This document shows, piece after piece, positions 17,718 to 27,690 of a stretch of 64,000 bases of DNA. The translations under genes were made by a program, and so were the position numbers. Within the stretch, counting starts at the first letter, position 1, and the number at the start of each line of letters is the position of its first letter. Under the pieces are notes generated by a model. It searched no databases, was not told where the DNA came from, and saw only the letters and a program-made list of their open reading frames with translations. This DNA is from Rhizobium sp. BK650 (GTDB taxonomy: Bacteria; Pseudomonadota; Alphaproteobacteria; Rhizobiales; Rhizobiaceae), in contig NZ_JACIBK010000002.1 in NCBI RefSeq assembly GCF_014195325.1, positions 310,001-374,000 on the forward strand, in the 5' to 3' direction.

Positions 17718-17975
17718 ATGTTGATGAAAGAAGCCACGTCGCGTCTGACCAAGTCCGAACTTGCCGGCATCGGCAATGGCGAGGTCGCTTATATCCGCAA
17801 AATACGCACCGAAGAGGTTGCCAAGTGCTTTCCCGAGGCGCCGGATATCGATCCGAGCGTTGATCTTTGGGCATTGTTCGGCGCCGACGGTACCCCAATC
17901 CTGCTGACGGACAATCGCTCGAGCACCTTCTTTAAGGCCGCCGAGGACGAGCTGAAGACAGTCAGCCTGCATTGA
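17718..17975 (+). CDS. DUF1150-family small protein
   Basis: The 85-residue protein starts MLMKEATSRLTKSELAGIGNG. The body contains GEVAYIRKIRTEEVAKCFPE, PDIDPSVDLWALFGADGTPI and LLTDNRSSTFFKAAEDELKTVSLH, the pattern of DUF1150, an alphaproteobacterial family of unknown function regularly found beside small heat-shock genes. GGAGG at 7 nt supports ATG 17718. The short gap after hsp20 and absence of a terminator suggest co-induction by heat. It has no signal peptide or membrane segment. Function unknown. Confidence 0.8.
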   Translation: MLMKEATSRLTKSELAGIGNGEVAYIRKIRTEEVAKCFPEAPDIDPSVDLWALFGADGTPILLTDNRSSTFFKAAEDELKTVSLH

Positions 17976-18064
17976 TCACGATTGGCTGCCCAGGGTGGCC
18001 GCAACAATGCGTGTATGAAGAATGGTAATGGGCGATGCGAGGGGCTCGTGTGAGTCGCTTGCCC

Positions 18065-18282
18065 ATGCGTATAGCCACCTTCCAGAGTTTTCCCATTTCG
18101 GACGACGCCGAGGCCGCGGCCGATAGGAATTGAGCGATTTGCTCTGGACCGAAGCATACGGCGTCTATCTCGCGCTCTTCTCCAAATCGATGGCTGCGCG
18201 GCGATCGTTGCGCCCGACGGCTCGGCGACAGGCACGGCTCGTCGAAGGCGTGGAAGATGTCGTAGTGGCCGACCTGCCCTGA
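18065..18282 (+). pseudogene. Internally deleted and frameshifted remnant of a carbon-nitrogen hydrolase (nitrilase family) gene
   Basis: ATG 18065 opens MRIATFQSFPISDDAEAAADRN and then a stop, which looks like the first strand and helix of a nitrilase-superfamily protein. About 40 bp on, one frame reads CAAIVAPDGSATGTAR, the conserved late strand-turn of these enzymes, and a shifted frame ends LVEGVEDVVVADLP and stop (18280-18282), a typical nitrilase C terminus. A full gene would need about 600 bp more in between. So the N- and C-terminal ends appear fused by a large deletion with at least one frameshift. The segment 17976-18064 before it shows nothing else. Confidence 0.5.
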
Positions 18283-18300
18283 GAACTAATGTCTGCGTAG

Positions 18301-19002
18301 TCAGGTCCGCTTGAAGGTGAGATAGGCCGAGGAGCGGCCCTCGCGGCGGGCCTTAGCTTCGTAGCGGGTGCTCGGCCAGCCTTGATAGGGCGTCAGCCAG
18401 TCGGCAGCATTCTCTGCCGTCCACGCGAAGCCGCCATGGTCGCGGCATTTCAGCAGCGTCCAGTTCACATAGGTGTCGATGTCGGAAGCAAAGCAGAAAA
18501 GCCCGCCTGGCTTCAGCACGCGATGGAAACGGTCGAGATTGGTCTTCGAGACAAAGCGTCGCTTCCAGTGCTTCCGCTTCGGCCACGGATCCGGGTAGAG
18601 CAGGTCGATTTGCTCGAGGCAGCCATCGGGAAGCCAATCGAGCAGTTGCGTCGCATCGTCGTTGTAGACACGCACGTTGCGCGCACCTGTCTCATCGATA
18701 CGCGCCAGCAGCTTCTGCATGGAGTTGATGAAGGGTTCGACGCCGATAAAGCCTGTCGAGGGGGTTTCCAGCGCGCGGTGAATGAGATGCTCCCCGCCGC
18801 CAAAGCCGATCTCCAACCGCATCTTTTCGACTGCAGCGGGGAAAAGCGTCTTCAGCGGCTCCGGGGGAGCCGTTGAGAGATCGATGATGAATGCCGGGAG
18901 CAGGGTGGCAAGCCTTTCGGCCTGCTGTTCACGCAAAGCCTTCCCCTTACGGCGACCGAAAAAGGCTTCGGTCGCCCGGCTCCGGCGTTCTAAATCCGTC
19001 AT
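18301..19002 (-). CDS. trmB: tRNA (guanine-N7-)-methyltransferase TrmB
   Basis: The 233-residue enzyme makes m7G46 in the tRNA variable loop. [15 protein letters not shown] is the SAM-binding motif [17 protein letters not shown] the catalytic TrmB signature, and [12 protein letters not shown] the C-terminal motif. The start overlaps the metK stop by 4 bp (ATGA at 18999-19002), implying translational coupling. It is the last gene of the tsaB-to-trmB run. Confidence 0.95.
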   Translation of the reverse strand: MTDLERRSRATEAFFGRRKGKALREQQAERLATLLPAFIIDLSTAPPEPLKTLFPAAVEKMRLEIGFGGGEHLIHRALETPSTGFIGVEPFINSMQKLLARIDETGARNVRVYNDDATQLLDWLPDGCLEQIDLLYPDPWPKRKHWKRRFVSKTNLDRFHRVLKPGGLFCFASDIDTYVNWTLLKCRDHGGFAWTAENAADWLTPYQGWPSTRYEAKARREGRSSAYLTFKRT

Positions 19003-20252
19003 GCCGCGACCTTGGTCCTGACGGCATCCTTGAGCGCCTTCACGAGGTCGGTGCGTTCCCAGGAGAACGAGCCATCGCGGCCCGCTTTGCGACCGAAGTG
19101 ACCGTAGGCCGAGGTCTTGGCATAGATCGGCTTGTTGAGATCGAGATGACGACGAATACCCGACGGCGACAGGTCCATGTTCTGACGGATCGCGGCTTCA
19201 ACCTGATCTTCCGATACACCCTTGCCGGTGCCGTGCAGGTCGACATAGATCGACAGCGGTTGCGCGACCCCGATGGCGTAGGAGAGCTGGATCGTGCAAC
19301 GGTCGGCAAGGCCGGCGGCTACGACGTTCTTGGCCAGATAGCGGGCCGCATAGGCAGCTGAACGATCGACCTTGGTCGTGTCCTTGCCGGAGAATGCGCC
19401 ACCGCCGTGGGGAGCAGCACCACCGTAAGTGTCAACGATGATCTTGCGGCCGGTGAGGCCCGCGTCACCGTCCGGGCCGCCGATGACGAACTTGCCGGTC
19501 GGGTTGATGTACCACTTGCAATCCTCTGCAATCTGCAGGTCGCCGAGGGCTTCGCGGATATAGGGCTCGACGACGCTGCGAACTTTCTTCGAATCCCAGC
19601 TTTCGTCGAGATGCTGCGTGGAAAGAACGATCGACGTAACTTCCGCCGGCTTGCCGTCGACATAACGTACGGTGACCTGGCTCTTGGCGTCGGGGCCTAG
19701 TTTGGCGACTTCGCCTTCGCCCTTCTTGCGGGCAGCAGCGAGGAGCTGAAGGATCTTGTGAGAATAATAGATCGGCGCCGGCATGAGGTCGGGCGTTTCC
19801 TTGCAGGCGTAGCCGAACATGATGCCCTGGTCGCCGGCACCTTCGTCACCCTGCTGGTCGGCGGCGCTGTCCACGCCCTGGGCGATGTCGGCCGATTGCG
19901 AGTGCAAGAGCACGTCGATCTTGGCCTTCTTCCAGTGGAAGCCATCCTGCTCGTAACCGATATCCTTAATGGCGCGACGGGCCGCAGCCTTGAACTTCGA
20001 GGGGTTGATGACGTCCTTGCCGTCCTTGTCCTTCTTCATCAGGCTCGGCGGAAGGCGAACTTCGCCGGCGATGACGACGCGGTTGGTCGTCGCGAGAGTT
20101 TCGCAGGCAATGCGCACGCCCCACGGATTGACGCCGGTCTTTGCCGCTTCACGGTAGACCAGATCGACGATCTCATCGGAGATGCGGTCACACACCTTGT
20201 CCGGGTGACCTTCGGCAACAGATTCGCTGGTAAAGAGATAATTCGCGCGCAT
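18999..20252 (-). CDS. metK: S-adenosylmethionine synthetase
   Basis: The 417-residue enzyme makes SAM from methionine and ATP. Signatures are [21 protein letters not shown] at the ATP-binding N terminus, [12 protein letters not shown], and the P-loop-like [22 protein letters not shown]. The start is set at MRANYLF (ATG 20252), with GAGGGG upstream; the frame runs on to 20276. It supplies the SAM used by TrmB and MiaB encoded in the same run. A terminator and a candidate promoter separate it from praR. Confidence 0.96.
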   Translation of the reverse strand: MRANYLFTSESVAEGHPDKVCDRISDEIVDLVYREAAKTGVNPWGVRIACETLATTNRVVIAGEVRLPPSLMKKDKDGKDVINPSKFKAAARRAIKDIGYEQDGFHWKKAKIDVLLHSQSADIAQGVDSAADQQGDEGAGDQGIMFGYACKETPDLMPAPIYYSHKILQLLAAARKKGEGEVAKLGPDAKSQVTVRYVDGKPAEVTSIVLSTQHLDESWDSKKVRSVVEPYIREALGDLQIAEDCKWYINPTGKFVIGGPDGDAGLTGRKIIVDTYGGAAPHGGGAFSGKDTTKVDRSAAYAARYLAKNVVAAGLADRCTIQLSYAIGVAQPLSIYVDLHGTGKGVSEDQVEAAIRQNMDLSPSGIRRHLDLNKPIYAKTSAYGHFGRKAGRDGSFSWERTDLVKALKDAVRTKVAA

Positions 20253-20287
20253 TCCGGGATTCCCCTCAAAGAACAAAAGCAGCCTAG

Positions 20288-20316
20288 TAGGTACTCAGTT
20301 CGCGCCTGAATGACAA
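20288..20316 (-). promoter_or_regulatory. Candidate promoter of metK
   Basis: On the minus strand TTGTCA (20316-20311) and TACCTA (20293-20288) are 17 bp apart, about 30 bp before the metK start. The -10 match is mediocre. No SAM riboswitch was recognised in this leader. Confidence 0.4.
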
Positions 20317-20381
20317 GCGCAGAAGGACATAAATATATCTTTATATCTGCGGTGAAGTGACAAATTTTGCCTCAAAAACGG

Positions 20382-20408
20382 AAAAAAGCGGCCTTTTGAG
20401 CCGCCTTT
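20382..20408 (-). terminator. Terminator downstream of praR
   Basis: Read on the minus strand, GCGGC (20404-20400) pairs with GCCGC (20392-20388) around a 7 nt loop and a run of six T follows. It ends praR transcription before the metK promoter. Confidence 0.65.
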
Positions 20409-20433
20409 GAGTTCTTAGAGCGTGGGTGGACGC

Positions 20434-20853
20434 TCAGTCGGAGTCGGCTTCCGCTGCCAGCGCCTTCACCAGTTCGACGACTTTGCGACGAACCTTGGGA
20501 TCGGTGATCTTCACAAATGCGCGGTTGAGCTGGAGTCCCTCCGAAGAGGACAGGAAATCTACCACGTAATTCGAGCTCGACGCTTCCGACATACCGGTCA
20601 AGGCAGCGGAATGTTCGCCGGGAGCATCTTCGAAGAAGAAGGAAACGGGAACGTTGAGGATGCTGGAAATATTCTGGAGGCGGCTGGCACCAACGCGGTT
20701 GGTGCCTTTCTCATATTTCTGGATTTGCTGAAAGGTGATGCCGAGGCTTTCCCCAAGCTTCTCCTGACTCATACCCAACATGGTACGGCGAAGTCGAATA
20801 CGGCTACCGACATGAATATCGATAGGATTCGGCTTCTTCTTATTTTCAATCAT
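20434..20853 (-). CDS. praR: PraR-type XRE/Cro helix-turn-helix regulator
   Basis: The 139-residue protein has an N-terminal HTH (about 16-72): VGSRIRLRRTMLGMSQEKLGE, then the recognition helix in TFQQIQKYEKGTNRVGASRL. The C-terminal tail contains FLSSSEGLQLNRAFVKI. It closely matches rhizobial PraR, known in Rhizobium leguminosarum as a repressor of quorum-sensing and biofilm genes and in Azorhizobium as a symbiosis regulator. The position between lnt and metK fits. The 150 bp upstream contains a CGTTACTAACG palindrome that could be an autoregulatory operator. The symbol rests on recollected similarity. Confidence 0.8.
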   Translation of the reverse strand: MIENKKKPNPIDIHVGSRIRLRRTMLGMSQEKLGESLGITFQQIQKYEKGTNRVGASRLQNISSILNVPVSFFFEDAPGEHSAALTGMSEASSSNYVVDFLSSSEGLQLNRAFVKITDPKVRRKVVELVKALAAEADSD

Positions 20854-20958
20854 GGTCGTGCCCTAGCAAAGAAAAATTCAACCTTGTTCTAACCGGCATG
20901 CCCTGACCTCATTCCGTAACGCCACGTTGCAAGTCGTGATAACTCACGCTGAAGCGTA

Positions 20959-20969
20959 CGTTACTAACG
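20959..20969. promoter_or_regulatory. Short palindrome upstream of praR (candidate operator)
   Basis: CGTTACTAACG is a perfect 5-1-5 palindrome about 105 bp upstream of the praR start, in the lnt-praR gap. An operator role for PraR or another regulator is a guess. Confidence 0.3.
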
Positions 20970-21006
20970 CCGATTGCTACCACTATGCAATTTTAGGGGT
21001 TTTCGG

Positions 21007-22611
21007 TCAATTCAACCCGAATATAAAACCCTTGCGTGAAATTAGCGCAATGAGCATCAGTAACGTTTCAGTCAACCAGAAGTACGTTTGGCGAGGGTAT
21101 GAGCTTCCATTGTTTTTTCCGAGTCCATTGAGGGTTGCATCAATAAAGCCAATTTCGTCCAATTTTAGACCTGTAACGATTTCGCCACGCGCGTCTACAA
21201 CCGCCGAAATTCCGCTATTCGCGTCGCGAATCAGCGGTAAACCGGTTTCAACCGCTCGCACGCGTGCTTGCTGAAAATGCTGATAGGGACCCGGTGTCGA
21301 GCCGAACCAGCTGTCATTCGTGACGTTGAGAAGGGCATTCGCTTGGCCGATGTTGCCGGTCATTTCGTCCGGGAAGATGATTTCATAGCAGACGAGCGGA
21401 TAGAGTTTCAGGCCGTTTGGAAGTTCGAGCAGATGACGGCTGGCGGCCGCCGAAAAGCCCCCCGGCATTTCCACCACATTCTGGATACCGAACGCATTCA
21501 GGGTATCCTCAAAAGGAAGATACTCGCCGAAGGGAACGAGGTGCACCTTGTCGGAAGCGGCGACGATCTGCCCCCGCCCGTCGATCACATAGATCGAATT
21601 ATAATAGCGGGTAGGAGAACCAGGCCCGAGTTCTTCGGCGCGCACGGCGCCCGCGATCAGAATCTGGTCGTCGTCGAGCGTATCGGCAATCCGCGTCAGC
21701 GCATCCTGGTTGTCGGTGAGAATGAAGGGGATCGACGTTTCCGGCCAGACGATGATGTCAGGCTTCTTGCCGCCCTCCCTTGGCGCCTCCGCCGAAAGCT
21801 TGAGATGGGTCTCGAAGATCGCCTCGCGATCCGCATCATTGTCCATCTTGGCGGTCTGGTCGATTGCCGGTTGAACGAGGCGAACTACCGGCCGCTTGTC
21901 CGCAGGTAAAGCCTCGGGTTTCGGCGTAAGATAGAGGATGTAGGCGCCGTAACCGAGATGCACCGCAAAGAGCATGGCAGCGAGACCGAGGCCGAGTTTC
22001 GCCCCCTGCCGGGTTCCGATGAGGGCAGGGGCAGCAAAGACGAAAACCGAGAGAGCCGTTATCCCCATGGCGCCGATCACATGCGCGGACTGCATCATGA
22101 CGGGCATGGGCATCATGGCATAGCCGATGGCGTTCCACGGGAAGCCGGTGAAGATGAAGCTGCGAAGCCACTCGAGCAGGCCGAAGCTCGCAGCGAGCGC
22201 CGCAATCCGCCCCATGCCATCGGACCAGAAGATGCGGGCAAGTGCTGCGGCCAACCCATAGAAGATCGCAAGGCAGGCCGGGAGTCCAAGGATCGCGAGA
22301 GGCAAAGCCCAGGCAAATTCCTCTGAATCGATCAGCAGTGCGTGTCCAAGCCACCAAAGGCCGGCAACGAAATAGCCGAAGCCGAACAGCCAACCCGTGG
22401 CAAATGCCGGCCAGAGCCTGCCGAGCAGGCTGCTTTCCGGTGAGGCCGCTGCCCCATCAATCAGCCAGACGAGCAGCGTGAAGGAAACAAACATCGCGGC
22501 GAAGAAACCGATCGGGGGCAGCGCCAGGACGCCGAAGGCACCCGCTGCGATCGCAAGCAACGACCGTTTGAACCCCCAGACGAGGATAATCCTGTCCGCA
22601 AGCCGCTCCAT
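21007..22611 (-). CDS. lnt: Apolipoprotein N-acyltransferase Lnt
   Basis: The 534-residue inner-membrane enzyme adds the third acyl chain to lipoproteins. The N-terminal half holds about six transmembrane helices. The C-terminal half is a periplasmic nitrilase domain with the Glu-Lys-Cys triad in VWPETSIPF, DKVHLVPFGEYLPFED and YPLVCYEIIFPDE. A final transmembrane helix follows. ATG 22611 is preferred because GGGAG precedes it; another in-frame ATG lies at 22623. It belongs to the corC-lnt pair often found in proteobacteria, and it complements lspA at 46319. Confidence 0.95.
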   Translation of the reverse strand: MERLADRIILVWGFKRSLLAIAAGAFGVLALPPIGFFAAMFVSFTLLVWLIDGAAASPESSLLGRLWPAFATGWLFGFGYFVAGLWWLGHALLIDSEEFAWALPLAILGLPACLAIFYGLAAALARIFWSDGMGRIAALAASFGLLEWLRSFIFTGFPWNAIGYAMMPMPVMMQSAHVIGAMGITALSVFVFAAPALIGTRQGAKLGLGLAAMLFAVHLGYGAYILYLTPKPEALPADKRPVVRLVQPAIDQTAKMDNDADREAIFETHLKLSAEAPREGGKKPDIIVWPETSIPFILTDNQDALTRIADTLDDDQILIAGAVRAEELGPGSPTRYYNSIYVIDGRGQIVAASDKVHLVPFGEYLPFEDTLNAFGIQNVVEMPGGFSAAASRHLLELPNGLKLYPLVCYEIIFPDEMTGNIGQANALLNVTNDSWFGSTPGPYQHFQQARVRAVETGLPLIRDANSGISAVVDARGEIVTGLKLDEIGFIDATLNGLGKNNGSSYPRQTYFWLTETLLMLIALISRKGFIFGLN

Positions 22612-22689
22612 GCGCACTCCCATCAAAGCTGCGAATCAATCCAATCGCAGTCTTTCAAAAAAGCATGCACTTGTCGTCTTACGGAACGT

Positions 22690-23826
22690 TCAGTTTGCCG
22701 TCGATTCCGCCGGCCGATCATCGGTTCCTTCGCCAATCGGCGGTCCATCGCCGTCTGTCTTGACGCGGCGGCGGATTGCCTGGCGCTTACGGGTAATGCG
22801 CACCCGCTTGATGCGGCGCGGATCTGCGTCGAGAATATGGAACTCGAAATCCGGCAGCGCCTGCACGACTTCGCCGCGCACCGGGATGCGCCCCAGTGCT
22901 GAGAAGATCAGGCCGCCCAGCGTATCGACTTCGTCGATCTGTTCGCTGATGTCGAAATCTGGGCCAATGGCTTCGGCAATTTCCTCGAGCTCGACACGGG
23001 CATCGGCAACGAAGACGTCTTCCGAAACGCGCTTGAACATCACTTCTTCATCGTCATGCTCGTCGTCGATATCGCCGATCACCATCTCGACGATATCTTC
23101 ATGCGACGCGAGGCCGTCGGTGCCGCCATATTCGTCGATGACGAGCGCCATCTGCGTGCGGTTGACCTGCATGCGGCGCAGGAGATCGGAGGCCAGCATG
23201 GAGGGCGGAACGAAGAGGATCTGTCTGATGATACCGGTTTCGGCGAGCGTCCTTTGCAGGTCGACGCGTGCGAGGTCGAAATTCGGCTTGGCCGAACGCG
23301 GCGCCTTCTGGATATGTTCCGGCGATACCTCGATTGCCGGTGCCCCTGCTGTGGGCTTGGTACTTCCGCGGCGCTTGTTGCGCGCCTGCTTGGCGACATA
23401 GGAGAGAAGGTCGCGGATATGCACCATGCCGCGCGGATCGTCGAGCGTTTCGGCATAGACGGGCATGCGTGAGCGACCGCTTTCCTCGAAGAGGATCATC
23501 AGTTCGCCGATGGTGATATTCTGGTCAACCGCCTCGATATCGGCGCGTGGCACCATCACGTCGGCAACGCGCACTTCCCGGAAGCGCAGAATATTGTGGA
23601 GCATCGCCCGCTCGTCGGGCGAAAAGGCATCGGCTGCGGCCGGATCGGTCATCAATGCGTCGGCAATGTCTTCGCGCAGGCGGGAGCCCTGTTGCGGCCT
23701 CAGCATACGCGCAGCGCGCGACCAGAAGGATTGCGGTCGGTGTCGACTACTGCCACCCTCGTCGGAAGAGGAGGATTGGTCGGAGTCCTTGGCGTCTGAC
23801 GCCGGCTTCGTTGAAAAGTCGCTCAT
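22690..23826 (-). CDS. CorC/HlyC-type protein with paired CBS domains
   Basis: The 378-residue protein has two CBS domains ([19 protein letters not shown] opens the first, [21 protein letters not shown] lies in the second) followed by a CorC_HlyC domain (about 290-360). It lacks the N-terminal transmembrane DUF21 domain, so it is the soluble CorC type, not a full transporter. Proteins of this class are linked to magnesium/cobalt efflux and are often called hemolysin-related without evidence of haemolysis. The residues after 345 form a basic, then acidic tail. The start overlaps the ybeY stop by 4 bp (ATGA). Confidence 0.88.
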   Translation of the reverse strand: MSDFSTKPASDAKDSDQSSSSDEGGSSRHRPQSFWSRAARMLRPQQGSRLREDIADALMTDPAAADAFSPDERAMLHNILRFREVRVADVMVPRADIEAVDQNITIGELMILFEESGRSRMPVYAETLDDPRGMVHIRDLLSYVAKQARNKRRGSTKPTAGAPAIEVSPEHIQKAPRSAKPNFDLARVDLQRTLAETGIIRQILFVPPSMLASDLLRRMQVNRTQMALVIDEYGGTDGLASHEDIVEMVIGDIDDEHDDEEVMFKRVSEDVFVADARVELEEIAEAIGPDFDISEQIDEVDTLGGLIFSALGRIPVRGEVVQALPDFEFHILDADPRRIKRVRITRKRQAIRRRVKTDGDGPPIGEGTDDRPAESTAN

Positions 23827-24338
23827 GGTTCCATTTTAAGGTCTTGACCCTCGTAGGGGTCAGATAGGCCGAGCATCGCCAAAATACGAGTCTCTAGCCT
23901 CTCCATAATTTCGGCCTCGTCATCATTAATATGGTCGTAGCCGAGCAGATGCAAGAAACCATGCACCATAAGATGGGTCAAATGGTCGTCGAAACTCTTT
24001 TCGAGTTCCTGCGCCTCCCGCTCCACCGTCTCCCTGGCGATGATGATATCACCGAGCATAGGGCCGGGCATCTTGCCGGGTTTCACCGGGAAGGCGGGAA
24101 ACGACAGCACGTTGGTCGGCTTGTCCTTGCCACGCCATTCCGCGTTGATGTCCTGGATGGAGGCATCGTCGGTAAAGACGAGTGAGACTTCCGGAGGCAT
24201 CTTCGGGAAGGGTTGCTTTTCCTCTTCCCGCAGATAAATGGCCGCCGCGCCCAGCACGCGTTCGCCAAGGGCGTGCAATACATCTTCGGCGGGCCAGCCC
24301 GTATCCTCGATGCTGATCTGTATGTCGAGCTCGGCCAT
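23823..24338 (-). CDS. ybeY: Endoribonuclease YbeY, 16S rRNA maturation and ribosome quality control
   Basis: The 171-residue metalloprotein carries the zinc motif H-x3-H-x5-H as [11 protein letters not shown], plus the conserved arginine-containing stretch [17 protein letters not shown]. YbeY matures the 16S 3' end and also acts in small-RNA control in Sinorhizobium. It shares a base with the phoH stop (TGATG) and overlaps corC by 4 bp. The phoH-ybeY-corC-lnt order is widely conserved. Confidence 0.95.
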   Translation of the reverse strand: MAELDIQISIEDTGWPAEDVLHALGERVLGAAAIYLREEEKQPFPKMPPEVSLVFTDDASIQDINAEWRGKDKPTNVLSFPAFPVKPGKMPGPMLGDIIIARETVEREAQELEKSFDDHLTHLMVHGFLHLLGYDHINDDEAEIMERLETRILAMLGLSDPYEGQDLKMEP

Positions 24339-25390
24339 CAGTCCTGCCGGCTGTCCTCTTCGTTTGCCGCTACATAGGTCGCATCATAGGCTTTGACGAT
24401 GCGGCCAACCAGCGGATGACGCACGACGTCGACATCCTTGAAGCGCACCATCGAGATGCCTTCGACGTCGTTCAAGAGGTGCAGCGCCTCCACGAGGCCG
24501 GATTTGACGCCCCGCGGCAAGTCGATCTGGCTCGGATCCCCGGTGATGATCATGCGCGAATTCTCGCCGAGACGCGTCAGGAACATCTTCATCTGCATCG
24601 ACGTGGTGTTTTGCGCCTCGTCGAGGATGATGGCGGCGTTGGCAAGCGTACGGCCGCGCATGAAGGCGAGCGGGGCGATTTCGATGACGCCGGCGGTAAT
24701 CGCCCGCTCGACCTTGTCGCCGGGGATCATGTCGTAGAGCGCATCATAAAGCGGGCGCAGATAAGGATCGACCTTTTCCTTCATGTCGCCCGGCAGGAAG
24801 CCCAGGCGTTCGCCGGCTTCGACGGCAGGTCGCGAAAGGATGATCTTCTCAACGGCGCCGCGCTCCAGCAGCTGGGCTGCATGGGCGACAGCGAGGTAAG
24901 TCTTTCCGGTACCGGCAGGACCGACGCCGAACACCATCTCCGAGCGCTCCAGCGCCCGCATATAAGCATCCTGTGTTGGCGTACGCGCAATGATCGTCTT
25001 TTTGCGCGTCGAAATCTGCGCCATCGTCAATTTGGCTTTTTTTTCCATCGTCGGCAACGTGAGCTGGTCATCGGCTGCAACCGCCATACGGATTGCACCT
25101 TCTACGTCAGAACGCTCCACACTGCCGCCTTTCTGGAGTTTTTCATAGAGGTAATCGAGTGTGCGCCGCGCCTGATTGGTCGCCAGCACATCTCCGGTAA
25201 TGACAACGGAGTTGCCGCGCGCGCGAGCATCGATATTGAGCCGCTGCTCCAGCAGCTTCAAATTCTGGTCGAACTGTCCGAAAAGTTCGCTGGCGAACCG
25301 GTTGTTCTCGAACGTCAGGACGAAGTGATTGGCGTCGCTCGCTATGCGTGGGTGGCGCGGTGAAGTAGAAACCAATTCCTGTCCGTTCAA
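24338..25390 (-). CDS. phoH: PhoH-like P-loop ATPase
   Basis: The 350-residue protein has an N-terminal KH-like region (about 20-110), then the PhoH ATPase domain with Walker [16 protein letters not shown] and Walker [25 protein letters not shown]. The family is a putative RNA helicase/ATPase and is physically and genetically associated with YbeY. Despite the name, phosphate regulation cannot be assumed here. It sits 18 bp downstream of miaB and is translationally coupled to ybeY. Confidence 0.92.
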   Translation of the reverse strand: MNGQELVSTSPRHPRIASDANHFVLTFENNRFASELFGQFDQNLKLLEQRLNIDARARGNSVVITGDVLATNQARRTLDYLYEKLQKGGSVERSDVEGAIRMAVAADDQLTLPTMEKKAKLTMAQISTRKKTIIARTPTQDAYMRALERSEMVFGVGPAGTGKTYLAVAHAAQLLERGAVEKIILSRPAVEAGERLGFLPGDMKEKVDPYLRPLYDALYDMIPGDKVERAITAGVIEIAPLAFMRGRTLANAAIILDEAQNTTSMQMKMFLTRLGENSRMIITGDPSQIDLPRGVKSGLVEALHLLNDVEGISMVRFKDVDVVRHPLVGRIVKAYDATYVAANEEDSRQD

Positions 25391-25408
25391 GCGGTCGAGC
25401 TCCCTGGG

Positions 25409-26818
25409 TTAGACCTCAGCCTCTGCGCGTTCGGCAAACAGGCTGTTGGTTCCGGTTCCTGTGATTCGCACTTTAATAATGTCACCGATTTGCGATGCTT
25501 TTGCATCAACATTCACTGACTGCAGCCACGGCGATCTGCCGATAAGCTGGCTCGGCATGCGGCCGGGCTTTTCCAGAAGAAGATCGATTTCTTTGCCGAT
25601 ACAAGACTCGTTGAATTCCTGCGTCTGCTTGAGAAGCAGCGCTTGCAGGCGTTCCAGCCGTTCTGCCTTGATGTGTTCCGGCACCTGGTCCTTCAATTCC
25701 GCGCCGGGCGTACCCGGGCGCGTCGAGTATTTGAACGAGAAGGCCTGCGCGTAACGGACCTCCTCAACGAGTTTTAGTGTATCCTCAAATTCCTTGTCTG
25801 TCTCCCCCGGAAAGCCGGTGATGAAATCGCCCGACAGTGCAATATCGGGACGCGCCTTGCGGATGCGCTCTATGAGGGAGAGGTATTCGGCCGCCGTGTG
25901 CCGGCGGTTCATCGCCTTGAGAACGCGGTCGGAACCCGCCTGAACCGGCAGATGAAGATAGGGCATCAGCGCGCGGAGATCGCGATGCGCTTCGATCAGC
26001 CGGTCATCCATGTCGCGCGGATGGCTCGTCGTATAGCGCAGGCGCGCGAGACCGGGGATATCGGCAAGCCGGTAGAGCAGATCGCCGAGGCTCCATTCTT
26101 CGCCTTTCGGGCCAACGCCGTGCCAGGCATTGACGTTCTGGCCGAGCAAGGTGATTTCGCGCACACCAGCGTCGACGAGCTTCATCGCTTCCTCGACGAT
26201 CTGCGAGACAGGCCGCGAGACTTCCGAGCCGCGCGTGTAGGGCACGACGCAGAAGGTGCAGAATTTGTCGCAGCCTTCCTGCACTGTCAGGAAGGATGTC
26301 ACACCGCGGGCGCGGATCTTCGGCGCCTCGGCGATCGGCAGATGCTCGAACTTGTCCTCGATCGCATATTCCGTATCGACAACGCGGTGGCCTTCCTTGG
26401 CGCGTCGCAGCGCGTCGGGGAGGCGGTGATAGGTCTGCGGGCCGATGACGACATCGACGGCAGGTGCACGGCGCAGGATTTCCTCGCCTTCCGCCTGCGC
26501 GACGCAGCCGGTCACGCCGATCATCATCTCGCGGCCGTCCGCAGCCTTGCGCTTTTTCATCTCGCGCAGGCGCCCAAGCGCGGAGTAGACCTTCTCCGCA
26601 GCTTTTTCACGGATATGGCAGGTATTGAGCAGGACGAGATCAGCCTCTTCCATGTCCTCGGTCGGCTCATAGCCGTCGCGGGCTAGAGCATCACTCATGC
26701 GCGTCGAGTCATAGACGTTCATCTGGCAGCCATAGGTCTTGATGAAAACCTTGCGGCTGTTAGAGCCATCGCGGAGAGAGGTCTCCGGGGCTTGAAGAAA
26801 GGCGCTGTCCTGGGTCAT
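25409..26818 (-). CDS. miaB: MiaB, tRNA-2-methylthio-N6-dimethylallyladenosine synthase
   Basis: The 469-residue radical SAM methylthiotransferase modifies A37 of tRNAs reading UNN codons. The N-terminal UPF0004 domain supplies three cluster cysteines in [23 protein letters not shown] and [12 protein letters not shown]. The radical SAM motif is [17 protein letters not shown]-terminal TRAM domain (about 385-460) ends the protein. It lies between olsA and phoH. Confidence 0.96.
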   Translation of the reverse strand: MTQDSAFLQAPETSLRDGSNSRKVFIKTYGCQMNVYDSTRMSDALARDGYEPTEDMEEADLVLLNTCHIREKAAEKVYSALGRLREMKKRKAADGREMMIGVTGCVAQAEGEEILRRAPAVDVVIGPQTYHRLPDALRRAKEGHRVVDTEYAIEDKFEHLPIAEAPKIRARGVTSFLTVQEGCDKFCTFCVVPYTRGSEVSRPVSQIVEEAMKLVDAGVREITLLGQNVNAWHGVGPKGEEWSLGDLLYRLADIPGLARLRYTTSHPRDMDDRLIEAHRDLRALMPYLHLPVQAGSDRVLKAMNRRHTAAEYLSLIERIRKARPDIALSGDFITGFPGETDKEFEDTLKLVEEVRYAQAFSFKYSTRPGTPGAELKDQVPEHIKAERLERLQALLLKQTQEFNESCIGKEIDLLLEKPGRMPSQLIGRSPWLQSVNVDAKASQIGDIIKVRITGTGTNSLFAERAEAEV

Positions 26819-26865
26819 GGCGGCTATTTAGTGGTTTTTGGCGCGCGAGAAAAGGGACTCTCGGT

Positions 26866-27663
26866 TCAGCCGATATTACGGCCGCGTAGGCTGCTGTTCA
26901 GCAGGGTGCGGATGCGAGCGGAGATCGTGGTGCTGACTGCCTTGCGATTGGTCTTCTCGCTATATTCGACCGCCTCGCCAAAAGAGACCTCGACGTCGAT
27001 CGCACCGCATTTCAGGATATCGATCAGATGCGGCAGAAGCTCGATATCGCCGGGCCAGGCCGCAAGCGGGCGATGATAGCGACCCATGGCGATACCGTGA
27101 ACCTGCGTATAGGCGATGGACACCGGCTGGACCATAACCGTGCCGTTCGGGGAATGAGGCACTGCCATCGCCGCCGCGCCAAAGAGCGACGATTTGACTT
27201 CCAACAGGCGATTGCCATCTGACGTGGTCCCCTCAGGAAACAGCACGACGATTTCGCCGTCCGCCATCCGCCCGGCGATCTCACTCGCCTGGTGGCCGGT
27301 GCGGCGCTTTTCCTCCCGCACCACAAAGACGCTCTTCTGCAGCTTCGCAAGCATGCCGAAAATCGGCCAGTCGCGCACCTCGATCTTGGCGATAAAGGCG
27401 ACATCGGCCACGGCAGACATCACCATGATGTCCATCCAAGAGGAGTGGTTCGAACAGAGCATCAACGGGCGGCGGCTTTCGAGCGCACCGCGAACCCGAA
27501 TGCGGATGCCGAGACAATAGCAGACGATACGATGCCAGCGGCGAGGCAGGGTGCGCCTCAGTTTCCAGTCGAAACGCAGCGCCAGCACCTGTAGCGGCAT
27601 GAGCAGGATGCTCGTGACAATGATAATGGTAAGCGCGAAGGCGATGCGCAGCCAGACGATCAA
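26866..27663 (-). CDS. olsA: 1-acyl-glycerol-3-phosphate / lyso-ornithine-lipid acyltransferase (OlsA/PlsC type)
   Basis: The 265-residue protein has one N-terminal membrane helix and the PlsC acyltransferase motifs: NHSSWMD (the HX4D catalytic box) and FPEGTTSDGN (substrate binding). In Sinorhizobium the homologue OlsA O-acylates lyso-ornithine lipid made by OlsB. The gene order around it and an olsB gene 16 kb away in this window support that role, but a general PlsC function in phosphatidic acid synthesis cannot be excluded. It lies 27 bp downstream of the Fur-family gene. Confidence 0.8.
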   Translation of the reverse strand: MIVWLRIAFALTIIIVTSILLMPLQVLALRFDWKLRRTLPRRWHRIVCYCLGIRIRVRGALESRRPLMLCSNHSSWMDIMVMSAVADVAFIAKIEVRDWPIFGMLAKLQKSVFVVREEKRRTGHQASEIAGRMADGEIVVLFPEGTTSDGNRLLEVKSSLFGAAAMAVPHSPNGTVMVQPVSIAYTQVHGIAMGRYHRPLAAWPGDIELLPHLIDILKCGAIDVEVSFGEAVEYSEKTNRKAVSTTISARIRTLLNSSLRGRNIG

Positions 27664-27690
27664 ATGCGGCGCTCCCGGACTGCCATTCTA

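Noticed and set aside
20253..20433. SAM riboswitch upstream of metK
   Set aside because: No SAM-II or other known SAM aptamer pattern was recognised; only a terminator and a weak promoter.
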